From assembly GCF_040436345.1 (NCBI RefSeq), contig NC_133221.1:28565008-28629007 (forward strand): a stretch of 64,000 bases of DNA, written 5' to 3'. The stretch's first letter is position 1, and each line of letters opens with the position of its first letter. The stretch is from Pagrus major. Lineage: Eukaryota > Chordata > Actinopteri > Spariformes > Sparidae. Of this stretch, positions 35,911 through 47,524 are shown in pieces. Both the position numbers and the translations under genes were made by a program. The notes under the pieces were generated by a model, which was given only the letters and a program-made list of their open reading frames with translations, made no database searches and was not told the DNA's origin.

Positions 35911-37910
35911 AGGGAGACAAAGAGAGGAAGCTGACTCAGAGCAGTGACATGCAGCGTGTAGTACCGACAAGGCTGTCATTGTGCAGTGATGGCCGAGTGC
36001 CACTGCTTGTGTTTTCTGATGTCATCTTTGTCCATCAGTGGATATGACAAAGATTTTCTTTTCTTTTTTTAAAGACATTTTAAAGGCAGTTGATCCCTAC
36101 AGATGGTTTGTACAGTTTCCACTCTTACCCCTGTCCCTAAAGGGTTGGTTGACAGTAAAATAACACCACATTTCAAATCTCTAATATAGTAAAGGATTAT
36201 TAGATGAAAAAAAACACAGCGTTCAAGCAAAGCCATGATGTATAGTGTTACAGCTCCTCCGGGGACGGGGAGGCTTCAGAAGAAACCTCCACAATCCAAG
36301 AAAGAAAAAGCTTGTACATCTACCAGGAGCCTGTGTCATGAAGCAAGATCACTGGGTTATTCAGCTGTTACTGGGCAGAACTTCATGTTCCTGGTATCAT
36401 GAAGCTGGTTCAGTTCAGAGGATCACATCAAAACCTGTCAACATTGAGTCACCATTGCTACTGTTTTCTGACAGGGACAAAAAATATTGAGTTTCCAATA
36501 AAGTGGCATATAATAAATAACACAAGACTTATTTTTATAGGTCAGTGCAGTCACTTTTGGTCAGTTTGAAACAAATCTGACCCACCACAACAACACAGAT
36601 AGACCAGCATTTTTTTATTGTCCTAATAAAGAATACCTAAAGAAATGTTCTTCAATTGCTGCTTTTGTCTAGAATATAAGAAAAATACAACTGCAGCCAG
36701 GTGATAACCAGCTTCATGATACCAGTTGTCCAGGATCTCTCATGTTAGGCTCAGTGAAGCTTCGTGATACAGGCTCCTGGTTAAATGATGGTTAAATACA
36801 GCTTCTGTCACCGTGGTCAGACTGGTGTTGAGTGTAACAGTGATAGTACAGAAGCAGCTTTAAGGACACACACAGAGAGACTGTGGAGTGGTTACAAAGA
36901 GGACATTTCCTTGCACTGTTTCAGGGCAGCACAGCCTTGTTAATGTTCAACATTTCGACATAATAACTGCCTTTAACAACAGCAGGTGTTTATATTTTGT
37001 ATTGTTATAAAATCCCTTATTTTTCTCTGTATAAAAAAGTGACCAAAGCCCTGATGATGTAATTCAGTTTCTGTATCTCGAGGTGTTCAGGTATTCTGAT
37101 GTATGTACAGCATATTTACAGCCACTCTTGCCTTCAACAGCACTTTTATAAGTGTAACACATTTAATCATAATCGACAATCATGTTTTTTTTTCACTCAC
37201 ATACACTTAATAATGGGAGCGAGAGAGAGACATAACTCTAATGAAAGTAAACATGAATGTGACGTTTTTAAACTTTTAATGAGTGTGTGTGCGAGGGAGT
37301 GGAGTGTGTGTGTGTGTGTGTGTCGAGGGTTTTGGTGTGTCGAAGGTGTTAAGGTGAACATGTTGGGTATCGTTACGTCCACTTTTTAAAGACATGTATG
37401 TGAAACGGGGAAAAAGCTCGACAGAGAAGGACGTACAGTGTGAAATTGCACCATTGCCGTGAAATGTTTGGCGTTCACTGCTTCACATGTGACCAAATTC
37501 ATTATAAAACGTATACACACAGATATGAAGTTAACAAAGACACACAGGTCAACACACACAGGCAAGGCAGTGACCTAAAGACAGACGTACTTAACCAAAG
37601 ACGAAGCACTCTTGTATTAATAAGCGTTTATCCAGCTATATTTTTGTACTTATTGCTTCTTGTATTTGTACCATGCATTTATTTAGTGTGTTGCCTTGTT
37701 CGGTAAAAACCAAGAAAAACACTACTTGTATTACAGCGATAATATATTGTGGTCTGTTTTCTTGTCGATCTCTATATTATGTAGTAATATATTTTCACAT
37801 GCAGCTATAGGACAGCGTATGAGACATTAAAAAGGAAACATTTTGTTTGTTTGAAAAAGGATATCATGCTATTTTGTATGCAAAAACATGAAGAATAGAA
37901 TTAAACTGAA
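35911..37910 (+). other. tns2: tns2 3' UTR (extent inferred)
   Basis: No coding signal follows the stop codon. Possible poly(A) signals are AATAAA near 36,497 and 36,626 and ATTAAA near 37,827 and 37,900. The last one, in AT-rich sequence, is a reasonable outer limit. An inverted-repeat transposon occupies about 36,322-36,783 inside this region. The true cleavage site needs transcript data. Confidence 0.45.
36322..36783. mobile_element. MITE in the tns2 3' UTR
   Basis: TACCAGGAGCCTGTGTCATGAAGC at the left end is matched by its inverse, GAAGCTTCGTGATACAGGCTCCTGG, at the right end. A second internal pair is CCTGGTATCATGAAGCTGG and CCAGCTTCATGATACCAG. Possible poly(A) signals (AATAAA near 36,497 and 36,626) lie within it. 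Confidence 0.8.
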
Positions 37911-38457
37911 ATGATGTGGTACCTGAAGTGCTTTTGGGTCAGAGGTTATTTGGGATTCATGATCGAAGGTCTGCGACTGACTGTTATTTTTGTTAGATTT
38001 ACTGTATCTGCTGATGACAATGTCTCGAGACAATATTCAGGTTGTTGTTTCACACAGCATTGTAGACTACAACTCTTTACAAGTGTTGCTCCTGGTTATG
38101 CATGCCTACATCATCATCCAAACATGACTGGTCCTCAGGCCACTGTTTATTCTCCCGTGAATCAGTCCGATTACGCTGTGTTAGCTCTGGATTCAGGAAG
38201 CAGAAGTTACCTCAACAAACTGACAGTGTGCCAAAGATCTGCAAAGCAAATGAAGAATTCTTTGACAGGAGTAACTACTGTATTATTGCTGTATTTTCTA
38301 TTCATTTCACAACTCATTTGATGAACTGAAGTGTTTTCTGGGTGACCCCAAACTTTTGACAATGTAGTTGATGATTAATTTCCTGTAGATCAATTAATTG
38401 ACTAAACTCTCAGCCAAAAAAACAAAAAGTTTCTGAAACAACAATAATTGGTAATTA

Positions 38458-38467
38458 TTTATTTATT
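38458..38467 (-). terminator. Candidate poly(A) signals for tmem106c
   Basis: Two overlapping AATAAA hexamers read on the minus strand (TTTATTTATT on the plus), about 1.2 kb after the tmem106c stop. They face the tns2 3' end about 550 bp away, so the two genes are convergent. Use is inferred. Confidence 0.45.
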
Positions 38468-39638
38468 CACAACTCCCTTTAATGTATTTTAGAACCAAGC
38501 ATGACAGTGTTTACTGTATTTTTAAAAAACCCTGGTAAAATCTTTCACAAATTTACAAACAGTCCCTTTAAAAAAAAAAAAAAAAAAGTCAAATCACAAT
38601 TGTTTCAGTCACTTTGTTTCCATTTTGAAGTCATGAAGTCAACCTGACAGTTACGACAGACAAATCTTTACAGAGCAGATACTGTAGCAGAAGTCATTCG
38701 GTGATGTCAGGTTTCACTCTGATAAGACGTTTGAAGATCATTAAGCCACAGAGGTGAAGCTCGGATACTTGAGATCGAGTTACAGGATCAGTGATTAGGT
38801 CACATCAACACACGAGCTGATACTTCTAGAAAATCCAGTCTGAGAACATTCTCCTCTCTGTAACACTATGGACCTACAATATACCCTGCATTTAAAATCA
38901 GTGTGCTTTGACCTGCTGTGATGAGAGGTACCAAGAAATAACTTATCAATTAATTTAAAAACATCTGTGATATGTTTCAGAAACAGTTAAATAACACAGC
39001 CAAAGCAATATGTTTAACAGTGTCCCAGTTTCAAGGTGCGAAAACAGTCATTAAACAATCCTTCCTGTAGTTGCATTAAATCCAGATCAGTAACAGCAGG
39101 CCAGCTCCTTCTCTTCTTCTACAGTGTAACAATACCAAAAGTCATTCAAGCAATGCTGGAGAGTGCTCTCCTGATGCAGACACAGGCGGGGCTCTGCAGC
39201 GTTAACTAAAGCTAGGACAAAGTGCCATCAGTGCCACTTGGATGTTGGCTGTTCCCCTTTAAGAAAAGAGCTTCCTCTGTCCCGTTTCCAACACAGAGCG
39301 CTGAGTGACTTGCGCAATTAGTCACTCCCGTTTTCACCGTATGACTCATTCTGTCTGAAACAACCAAACTTGGCGGATATGGTGAGTTCAAGCACTTCAA
39401 ATGCAAGTTAAAAAAGTGGCTGCTGTGGTGAGAAATATCGATGCCTAACAAACCACTCATCTGTTCCCTCTGGCCTGTCCAGTGAAAACTAAAGTTTTCC
39501 AAAAAAACAGCTCCTTAATGTTACCTTTCCTGTGCGAGCTTCAAAGAAAGCACCATTTGGTATTTTGCTGCTGGTGGTTTTGTGTGGAAAAATTTCCATT
39601 GTGGAGTGTCTCCAGAAAAGTGATCCATGTCTTTCCTC

Positions 39639-42600
39639 TCACAGCAGAGGGGAGCTGACGGGTGTGGCTGGTGTGAGGGTAGAGGAGAGGTGCCGGTGCT
39701 GCCTTGTCGTCTGGCGGTATGTGGTGTTGGAGCCACAGTCTATGTAGTGATAGGCCTCCAGGCTGTTCTGGGACGCTCGCACCATGTATGAGGTTTTCAC
39801 TGTGGTTCTGGAAACAGGCAGGACGAGACACAAACTTGAGCTGCTGCACATGAAATTAGCTCCAGACAGATTAAATTCATGATCTGCCAGATTAAACCAG
39901 GGAAAACTGCACCCATCAAGAGGTCAAGAGGTCCAGTTTCTTCCAATGTGTGAAATTATGGTTATTTTGTCTAAACTACAACTGGTATGTAAGTGATAGT
40001 GCACACAATTTGATACAAGCAGCCACATTGAGGAAGTGCCTTATGTGGTAACACTGTCTCTCAGTGTTACCTAACTTGACACCAGATGAAATAACACAGC
40101 AGCCTTTTGACTGTAGACAAAGGGTGAGGATGATGCAGCGTGGAAAGTAAAATCATTATCAGCTGCTAGAAATGTGATGAAATGTTCCAGACAACAATAG
40201 AAATGCTTAGAGGGTTTTTTGGGTAAAGCAGGAGTATTTTAACCCGTTTTCTCTCAAGATCAACTAGTTTCAAAAACTTTCTAAAGGAATCATTTTACTG
40301 CTGCAACCTGCATTAAGCTGATTTAAATTAAAACAGGTTTAAATATTCTAACTGCACAAAGGTTTTAAGGACAGATGTTTTGACATTGTCAGAAGTTGTT
40401 TTTTTTTTAGCTTAAAACTTGATCACTATGTTAATACTCAAACAAAAATGCTGTTCACACATAAAAAGGTATTAGTGTTAATAATCCTATAATATATCAT
40501 ACTGGGAAAGCATAATGGACAACAAGTATACGTGCATTTACTTAAGATATTGAAAAGAGATTTCTACTGGTAACTGAGTAGAGTTAAATAAAGTATCAAA
40601 ATGATACTGAAAGTAAAAGCAAGGAAAGTAAAAAAAAGATCTCAGAAGTAACAGTACACAAAGAACAAAGACTTATAAATAAAATGAAGCATTTCCTATA
40701 AAAGAAAAGAGAAACTTACTGCATAAATACAACAATGTTGTGGACCTTGATGCTGGGCATGGTGCAGAAGGCACTGAAAGAGACACAAAACAGAAAAGCT
40801 TTAGTTTGCTCAACTGGAAAGATGACTTCAGTGTAGGTTTGTGTAAAAACTCAGCAGATAAATCAGCCTTATTTTTCACTTGTGATCATTCTTTTATTAA
40901 TCTGTCTCTCTATTACTAAATCTCAGGGATACTGTGGCCATTTGAGCAAATGAGAATTTGGTGCTTTCTACATGACACTGACAAGCTGTTTGGATGAGGT
41001 TCAAGCAGAAACACTTACTAGACGTATGGTGCGCTGGTGCCAATCTCCACACTGACCGTGTAGTTGACCTGCAGAAGATCGACACGTTACACAACAACGA
41101 AGCCCAATGTGTTTGTATCTGGAGATGATGAGGCAGAAACTTAAGGGCAAATATATAGATATCCTGTCAGCAGTGAGACAACGAGTTAAAGCAAATTTAT
41201 ACAAGGGTTTATGGTCACTGTGTTACTAATGGATGGAATTATAGTGAAAATAAATGATTCCCTTTTTTGCTGGGGATTCCTTAAGGGAACCCCCTGGGGG
41301 TCCACATACCCTCCTCTGAGAACCACTGACCTATGCATCTTACAGTGCAGAGCAGCTGAAGAAACATCAAGGATAAGGCTAGTTATATTTTATATTTCTG
41401 TTGCTGTCAATAAAGCCCATGAAAAGATTAAAACATTGATGTGTTATTGCCTATCTCGCTTCCTCAGTCTGTCTTTGGCTCACAGCACCAAAGCAATTTA
41501 TTCCTACTGGAGATTTAAATCTTTAAAAACAGGAAATGAACAAACAGAAGTACATTTAATATAAGGCTATACTGAATAGTATGAAGCTTCATTCAAACCG
41601 TGGACATTTAAATTCTACGGTATATCGACATTCAAATGCTGCAGTGTCTATTAATTCTGTTTAAACACAGTATTTCTGCACAGCTGCAAATACAGATTAG
41701 AGTGTTGCAAAGTCTAAATGTCAAAAATGACTGAAAAAAGAAAGAGGTCATCAACTGAGGAATATGTTCAAGCATTTTTAATTTTTGTTATGTTTTTGCT
41801 GGTTGATGATCGAAAAAAATAGCTTGATTCAAAAAAACTCAATAGAAGCTTTGAATGTTTTACATTTTTTAAAAAAAAAAGACATTCAGTACAGTAATTT
41901 ATACATGTACTATTTTCAGCCACTGGACGGACGGATGGACCAGTGAGTATTTATGGCAGCCCGACAGTGTGTGTTGGATCAGTTGTGCAGGAATGAGATG
42001 GATCAGGCTTTGGCTGCACAGAAAATACTTGTTGGTTCTGTCTTTTTTTCATGGGATTTGTTGACAGGAGGTGTAATGTTACCAAGTCTCCAGTTTAAAG
42101 CGGGTGATGCTGTATGTGGTTAACGCACCGATGTCTCTCAGCATTTAACCTTTTAGTCTAGAGCGTTTGTGCAGCATGAGCTCGTATTCATAACAGTGTG
42201 AGACCACATCCTGTTGCAGGCACACCTGCAGCACGCTTTATACTGATGACATGTTTGTTTGCATACTGAACTCTGTACCAGGAAACTTTACAGTCTGATT
42301 ACAGTGATAATGATTCATATGTACACAAGAGCATGTGCACTTTTTATTATTAGTCTGTTAGGTTTTTGTATTTTATACTGACTGTATGTTTGAGTATTCA
42401 AGCAATAAAGTTGTCTCAGCTTATCTTATCCAAGAATATATTATATAATATTAAATATATAATATAATATCCAGAAATAAAATGAAGTCTTATTTTAAAC
42501 TATGTATTTAAAAATTGAATTATATGAATTTGATCAATTGAAGGCATTCTGAATGTGCATTTCTTATTTTACCCGACTCTCGCTGAGCGGCAGGATGGTG

Positions 42601-43085
42601 GTGGCGTTGTTCAGCTGCTGCGTGCCGATCACCGTCTTCATGTAGAGGACCTGACAGCTCACACTCTGCACCAGCACCGAGAAGAAGTTTGGGTTGGTCA
42701 GGTTCAGAGTGCTCTGAGAGAAAGAACATGAGTCAGCATGAGAGGTAAACAGTGAAATACAAAAGACAATAACTATCATGCAACATGTTTTGTAACAATA
42801 CATGCGCTGAGATAAAATGCTGGTGTAGGGTGTGGTAGTTGAACAATTATTTTTTTCCACACACAGGAAGTGACAAAAACTTTCAAATACACAAACTAGT
42901 GCATCTAAAATAATTAATCCCGACGGACACGTCACAGTTAATTAGACTAATGTACAACAACTGAGGCTACTGAGGCACAAAGAGAACAGCTACAATCAGA
43001 TTTGTTTCTGAGAGACTTGTAGTTTAGACCTTAAGATTGTTCTGTATCTCAGAAACATGCATTTAACAGTCGGAAACATTTATTA

Positions 43086-43126
<41 letters not shown>

Positions 43127-45229
43127 TAATTAATTTTTGGTATCAGGCTGGGAGCTGAACCTTTGTTCTCGATTAACCCAGTCCATAAAGACTCTCATCA
43201 AAGAAGGTGGTTTAATCGATTGCTGCCTGGAAAAATATATTGCAAAGACGATAATCAATAAGATGCCACCTGGAATTGTCAGTTGGCACACACGATATTT
43301 TAAATAATACCAATAAAATATCCAACACAGATTTAAATGTAAAATGGATGAGCTTTTTAACACTTGGACACCCTTCTTTAGCTATGCTGCTAAAAGCCTT
43401 ACAAATATCATGTTAAATGGACTGATAGATGGAGAACTGATGGGATAGAATTTGAAAGTATTATTTATTTTTGCCTTCTTTCCTGCCATATGTTAATTTG
43501 TTGCATCACAGTCAACTGTAATGGGGTTGTTTCTTTACATGTGTGTGCATGTTTGGATGCTGTAATGATGTGGCTAGCTGTTTGTGTTTATGTTAAAAAG
43601 CACAATAAAAAAAGGGAAAAGGGCTGCTGCTTGTGGTGCTCAACTGTACTGACTAATACTAAACGTCTGACTCATTCATATCAATGAGGACTTGCTTAAT
43701 AACAGACACACCTCCCTTTGTCTGGTATGAGTCATGGTACGCCGGTGCATTTGAGAGAAAACCTACCGTCATGTTCATCAGGACCTTCATATTGGTGTGG
43801 TCGAAGCTCACAGTCACCGAGTGTATCCCATCATCCACCACGACCACAGTGCGAGGGAAGAGGAAGAAGGCGACGAGCGCAGAAGCAAGGAGGCACAGCA
43901 CGACTGAGATGACCACATACAGCTTCCTACAACACAGAAACATGGAGTTTCTCTCACTAACCTGTACACATCAGGCCTGAATTACATGTAAATACCATTT
44001 TATTTTAAGTACTACTGAAATAACAGGTACAGCGGCCACAGATATACAGTCTTTAGACCACCAAGAACGCCAGCGGAGTCCATATTAGTAGGTTTAGGTT
44101 ACTTACGTTCTTTGCGGCTGCAGCCTTTGGTCACTGTATGGGATCAATGCAACCAGTTCATTCACTTGATCTGTCAGGGGAGCGATAAGGACAGGTCACA
44201 TAACAGATTGATTAGTGCTCCCCTTAAAATTGATTTTGGCAGAGCCTCTAAAACTGCACAAGGACCGTCTCTTCCTGGAATTAAAATACAATGTAACACA
44301 TGCAGTGCTATTAGAATATTTCATCTATGCTTTTCTAGTGTCTGTATCATCAAGTTACATTGCTTAAGGCTCTTTAATACCAGTTTGAGTGCAAGATTAG
44401 CACTGCTAACGTGAAAAGAAACATGCAGACCAATTTGTGACATTTACTGTGGCCTGCTGTATGAACTGTTTGACTGTAGGGAGTCTCCAGACAAGCAAAA
44501 AAAAAAAACTTCTGAGACTGATTTGAAAGACTTGAAGGTGCACTATGTAGTTTTGGGGAAGAAATTTTAGTCCGAAGAGAAAGATCTTCATTGACTGATT
44601 TTTCTTTATGATTTAATAAAGTGAACAAACAAACTGATTCCATACTGCTTGCTTTACTTTGTTTATATGTGGCGGACCCTGCCACCTCTCTAGCTTCAAA
44701 CAGTGTTCTGGGACCTTATTTTCCTCTGAGAACAGCTTGTTTACTCACTTATGGAAAAACAACATTCTGAGCTTGTATTATTAACTCATTAATATAGTAA
44801 ATATCAACTCCTGAACTACATAGTGCCCCTTTAAATTGTACATTTAAATGTAGTCTAACTGCACTATGTTACATACATGTTAAGCCTTGTTCTAAGATCA
44901 TTTAAACAAACTGTATCCAGGCTGGTCTGTCTGCGCTGAGTTAAAGGTATCGATGCTAACGTTAGCTACATCTGCTCACATTTTAACTCGACGGTTTTCA
45001 TGTGTTTCTGCTCACCGGAGGGTATTCGTCCAGTCCCTTGACATGTCGGACACGTTATACTATCCCTGCCGGTGAACTCCACGTACGGGAACTGGGCTAT
45101 GTCCTCCCGTCTGCCGAGCCCATCCAAAGACTCGTTATCGGAGTCTCTGTCCTCTCCCCGCCGCTCAGAGCTCTGCCTCTCCGGGAGAAGGGACAGGCTG
45201 CTGCCGCTACGTGACCACCGCGTCCCCAT
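39639..45229 (-). CDS. tmem106c: TMEM106C-like lysosomal/ER membrane protein
   Basis: Seven coding exons on the minus strand, listed 5' to 3': 45016-45229, 44107-44170, 43767-43926, 42573-42713, 41019-41068, 40720-40773, 39639-39807. Phases agree and give 283 residues. The N-terminal cytosolic part carries [20 protein letters not shown] (family CXXC motif), then [20 protein letters not shown]. One signal-anchor helix follows ([20 protein letters not shown]), then a lumenal LEA2-type domain with several N-X-S/T sites (NMT, NLT, NAT, NYT, NTT) and conserved [16 protein letters not shown] and YHYIDCG. Family: TMEM106 (A/B/C). The [10 protein letters not shown] and QPQRT segments favour C over B. 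It differs from mammalian C by a longer tail after the CGSNTT motif. Function in mammals is poorly defined; B regulates lysosome acidity and transport. Confidence 0.9.
43081..43134. repeat. (ATT)n trinucleotide repeat
   Basis: About 14 ATT units followed by TTAATTAATTAA, in the tmem106c intron between coding exons 3 and 4. Confidence 0.95.
44535..44832. mobile_element. MITE with AAGGTGCACTATGTAG inverted ends
   Basis: AAGGTGCACTATGTAGTTTTGG at the left pairs with CTACATAGTGCCCCTTT at the right. The interior is AT-rich and non-coding. It lies in the first coding intron of tmem106c. This is a family I recognise as common in fish. Confidence 0.8.
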
Positions 45230-45244
45230 GGCGGCTCCACTCGC

Positions 45245-45660
45245 CTGTAAGGGTGGGCAAGCCAGAGTTTAGTGGATGTGAAGGAGTCATTCAGGCAACA
45301 CAATAAATAAAAACATGTGAGTAAATTGACTCAGGAGAGACAGGTCAGCTGTGTTTGACAGAGAATGTCCCCTGTGTGCGCCAGTGATAGTGACCATCTC
45401 TATTCATTCAGATGACGGAGACAACATGTACCGTTGTTCAAGCTAGCTAGTCTGCTAACAAAAGTGTTCAACAAGTTAGCTTTTAGCCAAAAGTGACTTG
45501 CTCGCTTGAACGTTAGATAGCTTGTTTAAACATACTTAACTTACCTTTACACCAAACAAGTCAACCAGGCCAGCCCGCGGTCGCACTTGCAGCAGCTCAG
45601 CATGTTGTCTATCTTCTGTCACATCACCTCAGTTTACAATGCCCACGCTGTGCTGCCTTC
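45245..45660 (-). promoter_or_regulatory. tmem106c 5' UTR intron, first non-coding exon and promoter area
   Basis: An acceptor (CTTACAG) sits 15 nt upstream of the tmem106c start codon, and a donor (AAAG/GTAAGTT) lies at about 45,544. A non-coding first exon of about 45,545-45,640 spliced over a 300-bp intron is therefore likely. GC-rich sequence near 45,560-45,680 fits a promoter. There is no transcript evidence. Confidence 0.5.
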
Positions 45661-45899
45661 ACGTGCCCTGCGTACATTCCACAATCCACTAGCCAATAAT
45701 TCAGCCGGTGGTGCATTCAAGAGGTTTATGTAGCCTCGGTTACGTTTTGTTATATTATAGATGCCAAGCAACAAAACACAATGAGTAATGTGGTCACGTT
45801 TTGTTTATTATCCATTTGTTGCTCAGTTGACTGCTTAGCTGACGTAAAATACATCGTGAGTTCTTATGCGTCAGTTCTTGAAAGTTACACAAGTATTAG

Positions 45900-46980
45900 T
45901 CTTTCTCTGTGGTAGACTACTTGATTCTTCGTGTAAGCACAACAGTGGCGTATAATATTTCAGACACTTTATGGCAGCGTTTTAACGCAGCCGCCTCCGT
46001 CCTGTTGGGTAGGTGTAGCTGCAGTGGAGGAGCTAGCAGCAGGCTGCACCTTCAGGACCGAACCTCTACGAGCCCAGTGTCTCGCCACAGCGCCACCCAC
46101 CGAGCTGGACAACCCCTTTGGAGATAGAGGGATGTTAGACGGACAATAAATAAGTGTGAGTACTGAAAGTGAATAAAGTTTGATTTATTTGAGGTTATAA
46201 ACAAGTCCGTTGCCTTGAACTGGACAGGTGCGCAATAAGTTTGAATAACGTTAGCTAGGTATAATACGCTTATGACAGTTTGCTGCAGCCGCGTTAGCCT
46301 GTTTGTTTAGCTAACTGTTTAATATCACCATATGGACATTTATCCTGTAGCCATGTTGTGTCCATTTCACAATCAACAGGTGGGATTAATTCTACAGGTG
46401 GTTGTGGTCACTTATAATTTTCATTTATAATCACAGTGAATTGACAGGATTTAATCTGAAGAGGCCTTTTTCACAAGACGTCCTTTTGTCAAGTATTAAA
46501 AACTCAAATTTGATTATTGTCCTCGTGTGTCTTTAAGGTCCAATTGTGATTTTAGTGCAAAAATGTGTCTAACGTTTGTGTTTTAAAACCATAGCGTGAT
46601 TTTCAGAGAACGATGAAAGCATGTCGATATGATCTGTGTCTGTCAACTATGTTAAATCAGAGGTAGCCTATTATCGTCAGTGTAAATGCTTGTTTAATAC
46701 TTTGTTTTACCATTTTTATTTATTTTAAATAATCTTCAACTGAGCCGGCTGCCTGTTTATCCCACATACCTCTGGTTTTCTGTCTCTCAGAGTCGTTGAG
46801 GCCTGATGGACTGGAAAATAGAGGATTGGATTCAGCAGACTTACAACTTCTGTTCATATTGTTTTCTTTAATCTGTTTGTTCCTTTAGTATTGTTAATTG
46901 TTTCCATCATTGTTTATTTTTGCTCATTGTTGTTTGAATGTGTGTGTACAATATATAAAATGAATCTGCCCCTACAGTCA
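45900..46980 (+). ncRNA. Possible two-exon divergent transcript upstream of tmem106c
   Basis: On the plus strand a candidate first exon (about 45,900-46,155) ends at AAGT/GTGAGTAC. A strong acceptor, TTTTCTGTCTCTCAG at about 46,776-46,790, could begin a second exon of about 46,791-46,980. The 72-codon open frame at 45,909-46,127 has no family resemblance. This may be a promoter-associated lncRNA, or chance splice-like sequence. Confidence 0.25.
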
Positions 46981-47132
46981 TCCCTGTGTCTTGCCTTTTT
47001 CTAACCTTTTTAACATATCTGGTTTAGATCTAGTCAATTTTATTTAAATCACACCAAATCATAGTTTAGTGTGAGAATAATTAGCTAATTCTGCTAATTA
47101 TACAAATTGCAAGTCTTGGTGAATTGCAAGGC

Positions 47133-47325
47133 AAAGTATTATTTGGATGGGATAAGTCTTTAAAACCATAAGTACTTGGAAGAAAGTATTATTTGGGTGG
47201 AGTGAACCTTTAAAATTATACATAATGAGTCACAAAGTATTATTTGGGTGGAGTAAACCTTTAATATTATACATAATGAGTCACAAAGTATTATTTGGAT
47301 GGAGTAAACCTTCAAAACTATAACA
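47133..47325. repeat. 51-bp minisatellite, about four copies
   Basis: AAAGTATTATTTGG recurs at 47,133, 47,183, 47,234 and 47,285, each followed by GATGG or GTGGAGT, an AAACCTTTAA block and TACATAATGAGTCAC. The middle copies are nearly identical. The minus-strand open frame across it is a 17-residue periodic artefact. Confidence 0.85.
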
Positions 47326-47524
47326 AAAAGTATTAAACCGGGGTTTTGAAACTTGGGTCCTGAAAGTGCAGCCTCCACCACTGCAGGAGCTCAGTGCTGC
47401 CTCCTGCTGCTGTGGATGTGGGGATTCAACATTAAAAAGAACATCATACTTCAGAAAAGGGGTAATAATACAACATCAGGGGGTTGTTGTTTTCTGTATG
47501 TGTGTAAGTCCAATAATATATATA

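Noticed and set aside
45909-46127. A 72-codon open frame on the plus strand near the tmem106c promoter
   Set aside because: No family resemblance and low-complexity Ser/Arg/Ala composition; kept only as part of a possible non-coding transcript.
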